The notes: a model not told the origin generated them from the sequence alone. A stretch of 64,000 nt of DNA from Aspidapion aeneum (GCA_963576565.1 OY755039.1:72124771-72188770); one strand, 5' to 3'. Counted from the stretch's first letter, positions 1-11,640 are shown. Numbers and translations are program-made.

Positions 1-180
1 AAAATTTTACAAGAATAAGAAAAGTGAGAATCAAATTACATAGCGTAAAAATTATGCGACTTATAAGAAATCGCGGGAATGACCGTTTTATTATTTTTTT
101 TGGTTGCGAGGATTTAGCAGCATATAGAATTTTCATTTTTTGTGGGTTACGACGTGTCAGAATTAGGGTATCGATACATA
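1..180 (+). repeat. Dispersed repeat, copy A (pairs with about 25915-26135)
   Basis: The first 180 bases are closely similar, on the same strand, to about 25915-26135. Shared phrases include the AAATCGCGGRAATGACCGTTT block and GGTTGCGAGGATTTAGCAGC. The second copy carries about 40 extra bases after the AGCAGCATATAG phrase, and the two diverge after GGGTATCGAT. The open frame here (24-314) runs past the repeat boundary and has no recognisable domain, so I treat it as chance. The element class is unknown. Confidence 0.7.
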
Positions 181-509
181 AAACATGTCAACTAATTTTT
201 GGTTTCTTGCGCTGCGTGGTCCTAACACATATTGCAATCATAAAAAACTTATTTTTTATATTCGATAATCTGAAAAAGCATTATTTTAATGGTTTGTTTA
301 TTTGGATAGTCTAAATATATATACCGGGTGTGATAGACAGTTCTCTACGTAATATTTGTAAACCATTTTATTTTTTTGAACACAAAGAAAGCTACGCTCC
401 TGAGAGTGTCAGATTCGTCATATAACCAAAAAGATTTAGCTGTCGTGTCGCTACTTAAAGAAGACACTACGTCTTCGTGATGCAGTGACCCTAAACTATA
501 ATCGATAAT

Positions 510-533
510 CGTTGTTTGATCCATCAAACAACG
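510..533. repeat. Short palindrome CGTTGTTTGAT / ATCAAACAACG
   Basis: Two perfect 11-base arms separated by two bases (CC). The same two arms, with a 7-base spacer, occur at 21909-21937. A matched palindrome at two distant sites suggests the end or centre of a small dispersed element. No function can be assigned. Confidence 0.6.
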
Positions 534-589
534 CTATAATGTAACAGCAAACTTGGCACCGAGGCGACTTAATTATAGAATCGACGAGT

Positions 590-1140
590 TTCCGATTCGA
601 CTTTTTTACGGTTCGAGCTTTTTACGTTTCGACATAATTACGTTTCGATGATTTTGCGTGTCTTCTCCATTGCGTATCGAGCGTTTAATTTTCGACTTTT
701 TTACGTTTCGACATTTTTACGGATCGACGATATTACGATTCGTTTAAATTATTATATTATTTTCGACAATTTTACGGTTCGGCAAAATTACGTTTCGCTT
801 GAATTGCTTTCTATTCTTTTATTTTTGGATTTTTTTATTTTTCGACTTTTTTACGGTTCGGCTTTTTTGCGATTCGACTTTTTTACGGTTCGAGCTTTTT
901 ACGTTTCGCCTTAACTCCGTTTCGATCATTTTACGATTCGATGCTTTTACGTTTCGACACTTTTACGGATCGACAAAATTACGATTCCTCTAAATTATTT
1001 CCGACTATATTATTTTCGACAATTTTACGGATCTACAAAATTACGTTTCGTTTAAATTATTTTCGTCAATTCTATTTTCGATTGTTTTATTTTCGACTAA
1101 ATTACGGTTCGACATTTTTATTTTCGACATTTTTATAGGG
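590..1140 (+). repeat. Degenerate 15-17 bp minisatellite (TTTTTACGGTTCGAC type)
   Basis: About 550 bases made of diverged units of the form TTTTTACGGTTCGAC or TTTTACGTTTCGAC. The units vary in spacing and often swap the last bases (CGAC, CGAG, CGGC, CGAT). Three reading frames are open for 60-90 codons only because the unit rarely contains a stop, so they are not genes. Related arrays sit at 26965-27050, 36368-37310 (inverted) and 60590-60750. Confidence 0.8.
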
Positions 1141-1245
1141 ACCCAGAGAAACTACGAGAAAATCTCACATATATTATCAATCAATACATGAACGGACATC
1201 CAGTATCTGATGATGGAAAATTGCGTTCATATCCTCAATACATAA

Positions 1246-2280
1246 AAAAGATACAGGCTCGATTGCAACAATTACAGAGGAATTTCAGTAACCATTACTC
1301 TAAGTAGATTGTGCGGTAGGATTCTTAGAGATCTAATACAGAATAAATTTCAACAAGAAGAAGAGCAAAGTGGGAGTCGTGCAGGCAGATCTTGTAGTGA
1401 TAATGTTCTTTGTCTTAAACAAGTAATTGAGAAAAGGATTGCCGGAAATATAGAGACTCATGTTACCTTTGGGGACCTACAAAAAACATATGATATCGTT
1501 CCAGTAGCAAAATTGTGGACAGTGTTAGAGCAAACTAAAATCAATCATACATACAATAAAGCGATAAAAGAACTATACAAAGGGTCAAAACCTAAAACTA
1601 AAATTGGAAATCGAGTTTCAAAAGAATTCCTGGTAATAAAAGGCTTTAGACAGAAATGTTGTATCTCGTAAACTCTTTTTAAAATATATATCGCAGTAGC
1701 TCTAAAAAACTGAAACGCAAAGTACACGGTATGGGAATAAATTTTAACGACCGGTTTACCATATACACATTAAGTTTACTAACGATCAAGTAATTGTAGC
1801 TAATGATAAAGAAAAGTAAATGATGAGAAAGTTAACGAAAGAATACCAAAAGTGGGGGTTAACAGTGAACGTGGAAAAGACACAGTACTTATGTATTGAA
1901 AACGAGTTAGTTAGAACTAGACAAAAGACAAGAACAGGCTTTAAAGATTTGGAAAAAAGAATAGTTAAATCAAAACAGGTTATTGGATGTATTTTATGGA
2001 GCAGAGAGATAAAAACGAATGTAAAATTTAATATATATGAAAGAATAGTGAAATGCACGCTGTTGTATGGAACAGAGGCTGTCGCGTAACAGAAAAATAT
2101 AAAACAAAAATGGAAAGTGTCGAAATTGATGCAATAAGAAGATCAATGAGAATATCTAGAACAGATCATATAAGAAATGAGACCATAAAAAATATGGGAA
2201 TCGAGGAAAGATTAACGAAAGGAGGTCCTAGAATGGTAACCAATAGGGCGCAGAAAAAGTGGGCGTCCTAAACTAGAATG
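1246..2280 (+). pseudogene. Degraded non-LTR retrotransposon (LINE) reverse transcriptase, 5'-truncated
   Basis: Translation from about 1246 gives the RT fingers phrase NNYRGISVTITLSRLCGRIL. It is followed by a SGSRAGRSCSDN block (equivalent of the usual 'QAGFR.GRST.D'), the LVF.DL.KAYD region read here as VTFGDLQKTYD, and the LW block. Near 1770 the catalytic F/YADD motif is replaced by FTND, so the polymerase site is lost. Frame shifts and stops separate it from the thumb (MRKLTKEYQKWGLTVNVEKT, 1820 on) and from the C-terminal 'LLYGTEA...IRRSMRISRTDHIRNE' part, which ends at a stop near 2270. No endonuclease region is present. The family resembles insect LINEs whose C-terminus reads 'ISR.DRIRNE', but the clade cannot be fixed by eye. 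Confidence 0.8.
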
Positions 2281-2344
2281 GCAACGGTCAATCCAAAGAT
2301 CAACGAGTCAAAAAAACCTAAACAGAAGATGATCAGGATCGAAG

Positions 2345-2545
2345 GCAGGCGCGGATCTACGGAAGTGGGACCGAAGCGGAAATTCTCCTCCCCAAATCCC
2401 AAAATATATTTAGTTTTGACAAAATACATATTCTCGTCAGGTTCTAGGACAATTCACCGCCACCGACTCGCCGTGGCCAACTCGCCGTTGGCCAACGCGC
2501 CGCCGACCCGATTTGCCGCCGGACTTACTTGCATCCGACCCGATT
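2345..2545 (+). repeat. GC-rich CGCC-type element end
   Basis: A GC-rich island in AT-rich DNA. It runs from an AGGCGCGGATCTACGG phrase through a region similar to about 50210-50290 (AAATATATTTAG, TTTGACA, TCAGG.TCTAGGACAATT) into repeated GCCGC/CTCGCCG words. The same arrangement recurs at 50200-50420 and, inverted, at 51300-51460, so this is probably one end of that element inserted between two LINE fragments. It has no intact coding capacity. Confidence 0.6.
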
Positions 2546-2576
2546 AGCCGTTGTTTAAAATCTTGACTTTTTCAAC

Positions 2577-3350
2577 TAATATGCCGATGACACCTTTGTT
2601 GCAGCTGACATTCTACAGGAACTCCAAGTGTTATTAGAGAGACTAAACAGAGCATGCCAAAAGTATGGTCTGAAGTTGAATCTTGGGAAAACCAAATATA
2701 TGATAATAACAAAAAATCCGAACATCGATGGAAATCTGATAATCGATAACACACCAATAGAAAGAGTTTCACAGTACAAATATCTAGGTACGTGGATAAC
2801 CGAAAATGTAAATCAATTTCAACAAACTAGATCAAGAATTGAAATTGCAAGAAATGCTTTTGTAAAACTCAAAAAATTCATTTTGCAGCAGACATTAATT
2901 TAAAACTAAGAATAAGCATGCTGCGCTGCTACGTTTTCTTAACTCTTCTTTATGGATGTGAAGCGTGGACTGTGAAAAAGAATGAAATGAACAGACTTAA
3001 AGCTTTTGAAAGATGATGCAATCGTCGAATGCTGAGAATTTCCTGGGTTGATAGAGTAACTAATATAGAGCTAAAACATAGAATTTCTCTCTTTGAAAAA
3101 GAAAAAGTTGGAATATTTTGGCCACGTAGTGAGAGGCCCTAAATATAAGCTACTACAAAATATAATGAAAGGAAAAATTTAAGGCAAGAGAAGCCAAGGT
3201 AGAAGAAGAACATCCTGGCTTAAAAACTTGCGCGACTGGTGTGGTGTGACGTCGAACCAGCTGTTTAGAGCGGCAGCGAACAAGATTCGAATGGTCATGA
3301 TTATCTCCAACCTTCGCTAGGAGATGGAACTTCAAAAAGAAGAACTAATT
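2577..3350 (+). pseudogene. Second LINE reverse-transcriptase fragment (YADD to 3' end)
   Basis: The fragment starts at an intact YADD catalytic box (2579-2590). It continues in frame through the thumb (LLERLNRACQKYGLKLNLGK, YKYLGTWI) to a stop near 2900. It then runs in other frames through 'LLYGCEAWTVKK' and 'CNRRMLRISWVDRVTNIELK' to a 3' end reading RRRTSWLKNLRDWCGVTS ... ISNLR near 3320. It is a different copy from the one upstream, because thumb and C-terminus occur twice. A third 3' end of the same type lies at 60755-60990. Stops and shifts make it inactive. Confidence 0.8.
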
Positions 3351-3595
3351 TTCGATGAACCAGATTTTATATTTATACAAACTAGAGTTCCGGTAACAAC
3401 GCAATTTAATATTGTTTAACACAAAACATTTGACAAATCTAAATTGGCGACGACATTTAAAAATACAATGTAATTGCAGTTTAAGGTTTGAATTAAACTT
3501 AAATAAAAACCGGATCTAAGATAGCAAATCCAAAATGGCGGACTTTTTCATTTAAAAACCGATATATAATAAATTTTGGCGCTTAACGGTTGCTG

Positions 3596-4549
3596 CCCAC
3601 ATAGCACAAAAATCACATCAACGTTAAATTAACGTGAACAAAAATAACAAAGTTTTTTTTTACTTGAAAATAACCTCATAAATGTAATATTTATTTTGTT
3701 AAATCTACATGCTTAAAGATAATTTAAAAACAAGGAGAAATCAAGCTATAAAAATGTACTTTTTGCTGAAGTTTTTGGTGCTGTGTATATAACGTGTTTT
3801 TTACTCTCGTTATTTTCATGTACCAAATTCACACTTGAAAAGTCCTCCACAACATGTTCTAAAACGCCACTAGATTAAGACTTCTCAAACCTACTAACTT
3901 TCTGCGTGTTTTTTGGTAACATTTTTTTAACTTAAAAGAGACGCGAGAGGAAGTTATAAAAGTTCACTAGTTTTAAGACTACAACACTTCAAGACAATTT
4001 TAAAGATGGCGCTCACGGCGAGACAAAATATCTATTTATCTATCTATATACAATATATTTTTTAAAAAGCTGAACAAGACTTTTTAACAGTAAACACAGA
4101 ATAATAATGTGTCTTTATCAGGTTAATAACAGATGCGTTGTGATCGTGAAGGATCAGGGATCAGTTCCATAAAAGGTTTTTGGAGTTTAGAGGCAAAGCA
4201 CTGCCTGAGAGATTTCGTCAAAGTGAAAAATCCCGACAATAGGTGGCGCTGCCGCTAGTAAAATCTCAAAAATATTCAGTTAAAATTCGTGTAGAAAAGG
4301 CGTGAATCTAATGTGATTTTAACGTAAAAATCACTCGAAACTAACGTAAAAACATTGATGTTTTAATTTTATAATGGCATTAATACAACGCAGTTTTTAG
4401 CAACGTTATTTTTTATAACGTTAATGAATGACCTATTAAGCTTGTTTTCATATATGAAGCTAACGTTTTTTTCTAGCAGCTTTTAAAATCAATGTTTTTT
4501 TTTTCTCACGCCTTTTTTACGTGTTAAACACGTGATTGCGCTATGTGGG
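3596..4549 (+). mobile_element. Non-autonomous TIR DNA transposon, copy 1 (954 bp)
   Basis: It begins CCCACATAGCAC and ends GCGCTATGTGGG, an inverted terminal repeat of about 12 bases with one mismatch, flanked by the dinucleotide TG on both sides. Homologous copies lie at 37724-39146 (same strand) and 47832-48820 (opposite strand), flanked by AT/AT and TT/TT. The subterminal regions are rich in AACGTTAA words. There is no transposase or usable open frame, so it depends on an enzyme from elsewhere. A 2-bp duplication with CCC termini does not let me assign a superfamily safely. Confidence 0.85.
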
Positions 4550-4740
4550 TGATTATGATATTTGAATTAAACCTAAAAAAAAATAAAATAGCCGATCCAA
4601 AATGACGGATTTTGGATTTTTATTGTATTTGATGTCGCTGCTTGATTACGATTTTTTACTTAACCTTTCAAAAAATCAAAAAAGCGGACCTAGAATGGTG
4701 GATTTTTCCATTTATGAACTGATATGTATTATTTTTGAGG
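4550..4740. other. Intergenic, no feature recognised
   Basis: AT-rich sequence with phrases such as 'ccaaaatgacggattttggatttttattg' that also recur around 3500-3590 and 50580-51130 (wording like 'aatggcgg', 'cattta.gaac.gatat'). This suggests shared old repeat sequence. No exon, RNA or element boundary is visible. Confidence 0.4.
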
Positions 4741-4940
4741 TTTCCGGTGTTTAAGGTTGCTAATTATGATATTTATTGAATTTGGAACTTTCGGATGTCT
4801 AGGGTTACTAATTATGAGGATCCCGCCCGGAGCTTATGGGTTTCCGGTGTTTAAGGTCGCTAATTATGATATTTATTGAATTGGGAACTTTCGGATGTTT
4901 AGGGTTACTAATTATGAGGATCCCGCCCGGAGCTTATGGG
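4741..4940 (+). repeat. Tandem duplication of exactly 100 bp
   Basis: Bases 4741-4840 and 4841-4940 are near-identical (TTTCCGGTGTTTAAGG ... GATCCCGCCCGGAGCTTATGGG), with only a few substitutions. There is no size difference, so the duplication is recent. No coding content. Confidence 0.9.
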
Positions 4941-5144
4941 CGGTGGCTTTCGGTTGGATTTCTTTTATATTTAAGTATGTTGTAGATCTTGATACCCTGA
5001 TTAAAAGTTGTCATTGCCCCATGGTCGTGCGACCTATAGTTTCTTAAATACAGAGGTTCAAAATTTCAGTTTTGACCTTGGATTTGTTTTCTCACTGGAA
5101 ATGTAAGGTGAGAGACACAACCGTATACTTAATTTAGAAAGGGT

Positions 5145-5345
5145 GTCACATTGACCATGCAGTGTTCTGAGGAGTCCCATAAGGACGAAAGAGTTAACTG
5201 TCAACATTTATTAGGTGTCCAATAGATCTTGGACCCCCATGAGGTTAAGCTTTCGAGCTACCCACGGAAAAGTACTAGAGAAACAAAAAACCCTTAATTT
5301 TTCTTTTTACCCGATTAGCCACGAAAACTTGTTTGAATCCAGATT
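5145..5345 (+). repeat. Copy of the 34.7-36.0 kb foldback arm
   Basis: The sequence CACATTGACCATGCAG ... GAGGAGTCCCATAAGGACGA ... GCTACCCACGG ... CCCGATTAGCC matches the right arm at 35848-36035. It also matches, in reverse, the left arm at 34742-34858 plus 35482-35557. It is an isolated arm here, and no partner in the opposite direction was seen nearby. Confidence 0.8.
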
Positions 5346-5996
5346 TAAGGGTACTTAATGTTTCATTTGTTAGTACTTGTCTTTGAAAATATGCAGTGCT
5401 TTTTTAACAGTCGTTTAACAACGCAGAAATTATCCTTATAATAATTGCTCCTTGCCTTTTACGCCGGTGCCTGCTTGTTTTAACTGTTTTTGTTAGTATA
5501 AATGAATATTTAATAGGGACATTTTGGGTCAGGTAAAATAACAGAAAATTTGACAGCTGTTTCCGTTATTGTTACTAAGAATAACGGTAACATTCAGGAC
5601 AAAAAAGATAGATTTTGGGACAGTAAATATAAGCACTACACAAACGTTAATTTAGTAGTTTCACACTCCTTCAACTTTTTGTTTATTTATTTTTGTTTAT
5701 TTGTTTTTATTAGATTTATGGCTTTTTACATACCAAACTACCGAATTTTAGTAACAAATTCGATTGCATTAAAGAAAAACAATACAAAACTAACCTTAAA
5801 AAATAACGGTAACATTAAAGGACGGCCACCGTAAGTACCGGGCGCCGTTACCGTAACTAACAAAAAAGGAGCGAGAAGCTGCTAATGCTCAGTAATAACA
5901 ATAACGGTAACAAAGTGTAAAATACGCGACTCAAAATTTCCCTAGTAATACAAAAAAAAGTAGGCATGTTGGTATTTTTTTTGTTTTATTTTTTAG
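5346..5996. other. Intronic or upstream sequence with repeated AATAACGGTAAC
   Basis: No exon recognised. The word AATAACGGTAAC occurs at about 5580, 5803 and 5900, and its reverse (GTTACCGTAACT type) near 5846. This makes a small inverted cluster between 5560 and 5910, possibly a short hairpin-prone element. An open frame of 94 codons (5550-5834) is mostly low-complexity hydrophobic and not credible. A pyrimidine tract ending TTTTTTAG at 5996 is the acceptor of the next exon. Confidence 0.45.
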
Positions 5997-6175
5997 GAGC
6001 ATAAACCCCAGAGACGTTTTATCCTCCATCGCTTCGAATTTGATGTCCAGAGGCGACTTAGGTCGTTTCGGCTACGCTCCCACCGGAACCGGATCCCAAA
6101 TTATTTCCCTCAATTTAACGAATTTGCTGGTTTTGTTTTTATTGAAGGCATTGATTTTTGCCGCTGGAACTATCG
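5997..6175 (+). CDS. Host gene 1, internal exon (hydrophobic segment), partial gene
   Basis: The exon is bounded by an acceptor (T-rich tract then AG at 5995-5996) and a donor GTAAAA at 6176. It enters in phase 2 and leaves in phase 1. The frame reads SINPRDVLSSIASNLMSRGD, a Gly/Phe/Pro-containing stretch (LGRFGYAPTGTG), then a hydrophobic segment LTNLLVLFLLKALIFAAG that could be a membrane helix or a signal-anchor. With the exons at 24760-24858 and 29257-29501, to which its phase fits exactly, it encodes a small secreted or membrane protein. Upstream exons, including the start codon, are not visible in the window. I do not recognise the family by name. An ORF caller would give an ATG at 6040, but that is inside the exon. 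Confidence 0.7.
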
Positions 6176-7149
6176 GTAAAAATTTTCTGCCATTTCTTAA
6201 TATATTTCATGTTGATGATAAATGATAAATAAAAAGTTTACTATACTTTGGCATAATTATGTATATTTGTTAATCAGTCCAGTTAACACGCTTAACCTTA
6301 TTAACAGATTTTAACGTTAAAACTAAAAAACTAGTTATTTTCAATTCCGTGAAAATAACAATTTAAAATTTTTCAGAAATGTTCGATTGAGTATGATCCA
6401 AAAAAGGCAAGTGCCTCATTTTGAAGCTTTTCAAAACGTGCACAACGCCCCAATTTTATAAATCTATTAAGTCATCTCCTAGGCGTGTTCTCAATTTGGG
6501 TCCATTGCTCCAAACTCTATTTTTAACAGAGAAATAAAACTACGTTTTTAAAAGGAAAAATGCAGTTTTTATTCCTTTCTTGGCCCGTTTTGTCAGTGGC
6601 GGACTAAAGGGGGGGAGCTAAAGGACTTTAAGCTTAGGGCGGTAAATCTTGAGGGCTGGTGATATTTAGATATATCTAATAAATCTAAAAGATTAGTAAA
6701 AAAAAAGTGGGAAAATAATCTCCCAACCCCCTATAAAGGGTTGATCACAAATGCAACTGGAGAAACAACATTCTACATTTTGAGTAAAATGAAAAATAAT
6801 TATCAAAGAAAATTATTTTATTGAACGTAATTTATAAATATTTAAAATTAGTGTTGCCGCAAGACAAGACGAGAGAAGGCCTTCTCTCGTCTCGTCTCGT
6901 TATGCGAGATAAATTGGGTCTCTCGTCTCGACGATAGGACTCTTCTATCGCTCAGGAGAGCCTTTTTCTCGTCTCGTCTCGTCTCGACTCTCGTGTCTCG
7001 TAATTAATATTAGTTATAATAATAATAATCTTATTATTTATGGTATTTACTTTTTTCCAAAATAAAGTGTTCATTTTGGGATATACTCTCTATATGCATA
7101 CATACAATAAATACAGAAGTAAATACAATCTATCTATCTATATATCTAT

Positions 7150-8560
7150 TTAGCCTTCTTCGATCCATCTTTGGATATAGGCCTCCCCCAATATCTTCTA
7201 CTCTTCTCTGTCTGTCGCCGTGTTCATCCATCTAGCTCCCGCATGTTTCTTCAAATTAATTTAATTTATTTAATCGACTTTTATTAGAAATAAGGCGCGA
7301 AATCGTCCGCTCATCTCATTTGTGGTCTTCCCTTACTTCTTTTATTATCCCAAGGGTATACAATACATTTGTTCCATCGATCGTCTTTCTGTCTGATATT
7401 ATGACCGGCAAATTTCCATTTTAATTTGGCTACTTCTCCTCTGACATCCCTTACTTTTGTTTTATTTCTTATACTTTCATTCCTCTTTCTATCTGTTAGC
7501 TTTACATGTAACATTGTCTTTCCATTGATCGTTGGGCTTTTGTTACCTTATCCATGTTTGATTTTGTAAGTGTCCAGGTCTGGGATCCATAGCTAAGGAC
7601 AGGATGGATACCTTGGTTATACAGTTTCGTTTTGAGGTACTGAGGATATTTTTTATTTTTTAATATGTAGCTTAATTTACCGAATGCTGCCCAGGCCAAT
7701 CTTACTAGGCTCTTGATTTCAGCTGTTTGGTTTTCTTTTTTTAGTTTAGTAATTTGTCCCAGGTAAATTCCTCTACTTGTTCTATTTTCTCTTGGTTTAT
7801 TCTGATCGTGATAATTTTATCTGTGTTTGTTGATTATAGTTTTAGTGTAGTTCATACTTAAACCTATATTTTTAGCTGCTGTATCCAGTTCTTCCAGCAT
7901 TTTTATCAGTTCTTCTTTCTTATCTGTTATTAAGGCGATATCATCAGCATATCTGTGGTAAGTTATTAAAAACATCTTCTAGGGCCTGGTTAAATAGTTT
8001 AGGGGATATTGTATCACCCTGTCTGACACCTCTTCTTATATGAATTGGTTTGGTTCCTTCGTGGATTTTGATTGATGTCAACTGTATTGAAACCTTTTCT
8101 GAAGCCTGCTTGTTCTTTTGATTGATATCCGTCAAATTTTGTTGTTAGTCTATCTGTTAATATTTTCGTGAAAAGCTTATAAATTACATTAAGGAGTGTT
8201 ATAGGTCGATAGTTTTTTAGATCTGCTGTATCGCCTTTCTTGTGTAGAATAATGGTTATGGATTCTTTCCAGTTGTTTGGGATTATTTCTTCTTTTAGTA
8301 TTTTATTCAGTAGGATATGGAGGGTATAAACTACAGATTTGTTATTTTTTATTTTCTTTAATGCTCTCTATTTCCGTTTTGCTTATTTCAGGTTGTAGCT
8401 CTGAGTTTATGTTGTTTATTTTTGTTTGGAGTTTCTTCATGGTTTCTCGCGATGGTTCCCTTTTTGTTTGGTATAATTCTGTATAGAATAGTTGTGTGAT
8501 ATTTATAATATCTTCTAGTAAGTAAATATAATACATGTACTAAAATACCTCGTTGATGCG
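7150..8560 (-). pseudogene. LINE reverse transcriptase remnant, antisense to gene 1
   Basis: Read from 8560 down to 7150, the fragments give 'FYTELYQTK', then 'PNNWKESITIILHKKGD', 'NYRPITLLNVIYKLFTKIL', 'GYQSKEQAGFRKGF', 'IRRGVRQGDTISPKLFNQAL', the catalytic YADDIALITDKKEEL, and the 3' parts 'YNQGIHPVLSYGSQTWTL' and 'KVTKAQRSMERQCYM'. These are RT domains 1-7 in the right order, so this is most of one RT. Several stops and frame shifts break it, and no endonuclease was seen upstream. It lies inside the TCTCG-ended element. Confidence 0.85.
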
Positions 8561-9740
8561 GATGAAATAAAACTGTACCTAAAATCCCAAGTGTTTGTTA
8601 ATAAAAGATTATTTTGTGTTTTGCCAATAACAGAAACCCTTAAAAATAATCATTGTATTTAGGTAAATTCTTCGGTAAAACCATTAAATAGCCCTTTGAT
8701 ACATGCCGCATTAAATTGTAAATAAAAATGTAGAGATATTTTTACCACACATTACCCAACAAACAGATAAATAAGCCTGCTGGCGGTCTTTGATCTCGGT
8801 GAAATCAACGATGGCTGGTCATTCGAGGTTAATCTCAGGGCCGGATTAAAATAAATTTACTATAAAATATGAATGTTACACTGAAAAAATATTTGTACTG
8901 CTAGAAAACATAAAAAGCTTAAAATAGTTTTGTACTGCTCTTAAAAATGGGTCCTAAATTAAATTTAGGTCTCGGTCGCGTAAAAAATTATATGTTGTCC
9001 TCTGTAGGGGACTATGGAAATATTGTGTGTTTTTTTTGCTTAAGATTAATGTGATGTAAAAAATTCATTAAAATTGATCCCTATAGCTCTGTCAACTGAG
9101 ATAGGACGACAGTTTGTTGTATTTTTTGAGCATTATACTAATAATAATAATCACAAAATACCATTCTGGACTTAAACACGTTTAGTTAAATTTTCTTTCA
9201 CGCTTGTCTAGAACTATTTATTTGCAGGTAGTAAAATACGGTCTCCGGTTTTAACATTATACTTAATTTTATTATCATACAATTATATGTAACTTCCAAA
9301 TAAGACCGAAATTCGTTTTTCCAGTCAATATAATTTTCAACCGTTTAGCAACAAGGCCTTTGTACCTGCTCTTAAGTAGATACTAAAAGATGAGTTATAC
9401 GTTTTTTGTCTTAATTTTCTTTAAAGAATTTTCTGGCCAAAATATCTAACCCTTTAGGTAAATGAAAATTTTGATAGGAGGGATCTTTTTTTAATCGAAA
9501 CACCCAACATTTTTAGATTTTTGTTTTCTTCTTATTTTAAAAATATTTACTGCATTTTCAGATATAACGCATTAATAACATAAATAATGAGTATATCAGA
9601 GCATATACGATGTCAAGGGAGGAATATATGACAATTTTTGCATACCTTTTATTAAAAAAAAAACAGTACATAAATATCAACTTAACTCTATAATAGGTCA
9701 ATACGAACAGATGGTATATCATAAAAATTAATAAAACCAG
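8561..9740. other. Intron sequence, nothing recognised
   Basis: AT-rich, without plausible exons, RNA genes or clear repeat boundaries. It probably belongs to the interior of the TCTCG-ended element. Confidence 0.4.
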
Positions 9741-9892
9741 CCTTTTTTGCTCGAGAGAACGAGAGAAACGAGAATCTCTCGACGAGAGGGTCTTTCTCTC
9801 TCGTCTCGTCTCGAGCTTGTATTCTAGAGAAAATATCGTCGAGAGAGGGCGAGACGAGGCGAGAGGCGAGAATCTCTCATCTCGGCGGCAAC

Positions 9893-10960
9893 AGTATTTA
9901 AACTTTCCAAAGGTTCCATTTTCAAGGCCACATTTGAGATTGTAAAAATTACACTAATATATGGTAATGGGGTAATTACTCGCCCCCTCCTAGATTAAAA
10001 TTATGAACAGTTAATAAAAAATTACCTCTCTCTAGAAAAAAAATATTTCAAATAAATTGTCGACTAAAAACCTGGCTAGATAGGGCTTAAATCAAAGTGT
10101 CGAAGAAGTCGATTAAGCCCATGATTATGGTCACAATAAGACCGAAACGCGTCAAGGGAAAGAAATAAAATCTATCTCCTTAAACTTAGTATTACCATTT
10201 GTCGTAAATTTATCGTAAATTTGTAGTGAAAAAAAAAATTTGTCGCGCCACCCGTTTTTCTAGAAATTTCTAAAACAACGCAAAATCATGGCGTTAGCTT
10301 GATAGTTTAAAAAAACGAGCAACGAATATTTATATTAACACTACGATCGATGGTTGGGCAGAATTTTAAAAGTTGTGGTGATTTTGATATAAATTGGTAC
10401 GATTCATAAACCAATGAAGACATTTACAAAAATGCACCGTCGCGATGCTTTAAAATGTAACTTGTCATTGATCCAGATTTTTTCAAATATCTAAATAACC
10501 ACATTAGCTAGTACAGTCTTAATTTCAGTTTTAGGCAGGGTATTACACGTTAGAAGCGTGAATAAGTTCTTTTAAATAAAAATTGTTAAATTTAGTTTTT
10601 ATCAAAATTTACATTTTTATATTTTTTCTTCATTTTGGTTTACCTGATGCGGTTACGTGGTTTTAAGGGTGAATTTGGGTTCGTTTGCAAACTAAGATTC
10701 CTTTTGAGTCCGTCTAATAAGAATGTGTTATAACTTAGATTTTTTCGTAGCACAATATGATAAATTTAAATCATAATCATTATCTTTAAAGATCAATCAA
10801 TTCTCCCCAGAATGTTTTTTTTTCAGATGTATATATTGGGTCGAACCTATAATTAATTGTCTGCTAAGTACAGTTTGTCTTATTAAAATCGATGGTATAG
10901 TTCAAAAGTTATAATGTTATAATGTAGTTGCTGACCATATACTATTATTCAGTTTATTAC
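9893..10960. other. Intron sequence with one small repeat match
   Basis: A segment near 10190-10265 (TAAATTTGTAGTGAAAA ... TTTGTCGCGCCAC) is the reverse of the duplicated unit at 22680-22860. Otherwise no feature is supported. Confidence 0.4.
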
Positions 10961-10964
10961 AATA

Positions 10965-11640
10965 CCGGGTGGGGCAAAAAAAAACGGACAAAAAACCGAC
11001 AAGATGTTTTTCGTTATAACTCTAGAACTATGCCACGAATTTTATTGGAAAAAAAAAACTGAAATTTGCAGGAAATTAACCAGAATGTTGAGTAAAAATA
11101 ATTTTTGTCCGCCATCTTGATATCCAAGATGACGCACAAAATCACGCTCAACCCTTTAAATTTGGTTGTTTATTTTTAAGTTTCGGATTTTTTTTTTAAA
11201 TTTATAAAAAAGTCTTATTTCTGCCACGTACGAATGAGGTATGAAATATTAAAATCAGGTAGATGGTTCCCAAAAAATTAAGTTTTGTTTTAACCATTGT
11301 TTACAAATTATACGATTACCTTTTCAATTCTGTCTCATTTTCCTAAAATAAAAAGCATCGTGGCAAAAACTGATTGCTCTTTAAAGGTCACTATCGAAAT
11401 TTTTAACCTTCTTAAAAGCCAAGATGACGGTCAGAATCAAACTTGACCATTCAGAGAGGCTCGTTTATTCTTATGCATTGAGAAACTATTCATTCTTTTT
11501 TATTCTTTAAAAACCTCTTTGTTCGCCGCACTAAACAAGGTTTAAATCATTAAAATTGGTTTAGTAGTTTCCAGAATATTAATTTTTATTTCACCCATTG
11601 TTATAGCAAGGAAGATATTTTACAAATAATACGATTTATG
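10965..11640 (+). repeat. Dispersed repeat, copy A (pairs with 33110-33650)
   Basis: It begins ACCGGGTGGGGCAAAAAAA, then 'CGTTATAACTCTAGAACTATGCCA', 'CCGCCATCTTGATATCCAAGATG' and 'CTGCCACGTACGAATGAGGTA'. The copy at 33110-33650 has the same phrases in the same order (ACCAGGTGAGCC, TTATAACTTTTGAACTATACCA, CCGCCATCTCAAGTTCCAAGATG, CTGCCACGCACAACAAGGTA). The class is unknown. Confidence 0.7.

Larger units (their letters stand above)
6850..9892. mobile_element. Element with TGTTGCCGC inverted ends and TCTCG-repeat termini
   Basis: Near 6853 the sequence reads TGTTGCCGCAAGAC followed by about 140 bases of GAGACGAGA/TCTCGTCTCG words. Near 9890 the mirror occurs: TCTCG words, then CTCGGCGGCAACA. 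The two ends form an inverted pair about 3.04 kb apart. The interior carries a LINE remnant on the - strand and otherwise no coding. The short TCTCG motif makes the arms simple-sequence-like, so the outer TGTTGCCGC pair is the better evidence for one element. I could not see an unambiguous target duplication. Confidence 0.55.

Noticed and set aside
648..1138. Three overlapping + strand open frames of 64-88 codons
   Set aside because: They are translations of the TTTTACGGTTCGAC minisatellite; the same motif is open in all frames.
5550..5834. 94-codon ORF upstream of the first visible exon of gene 1
   Set aside because: Low-complexity Phe/Leu-rich centre, repeated AATAACGGTAAC words, no splice donor in phase with 5997.
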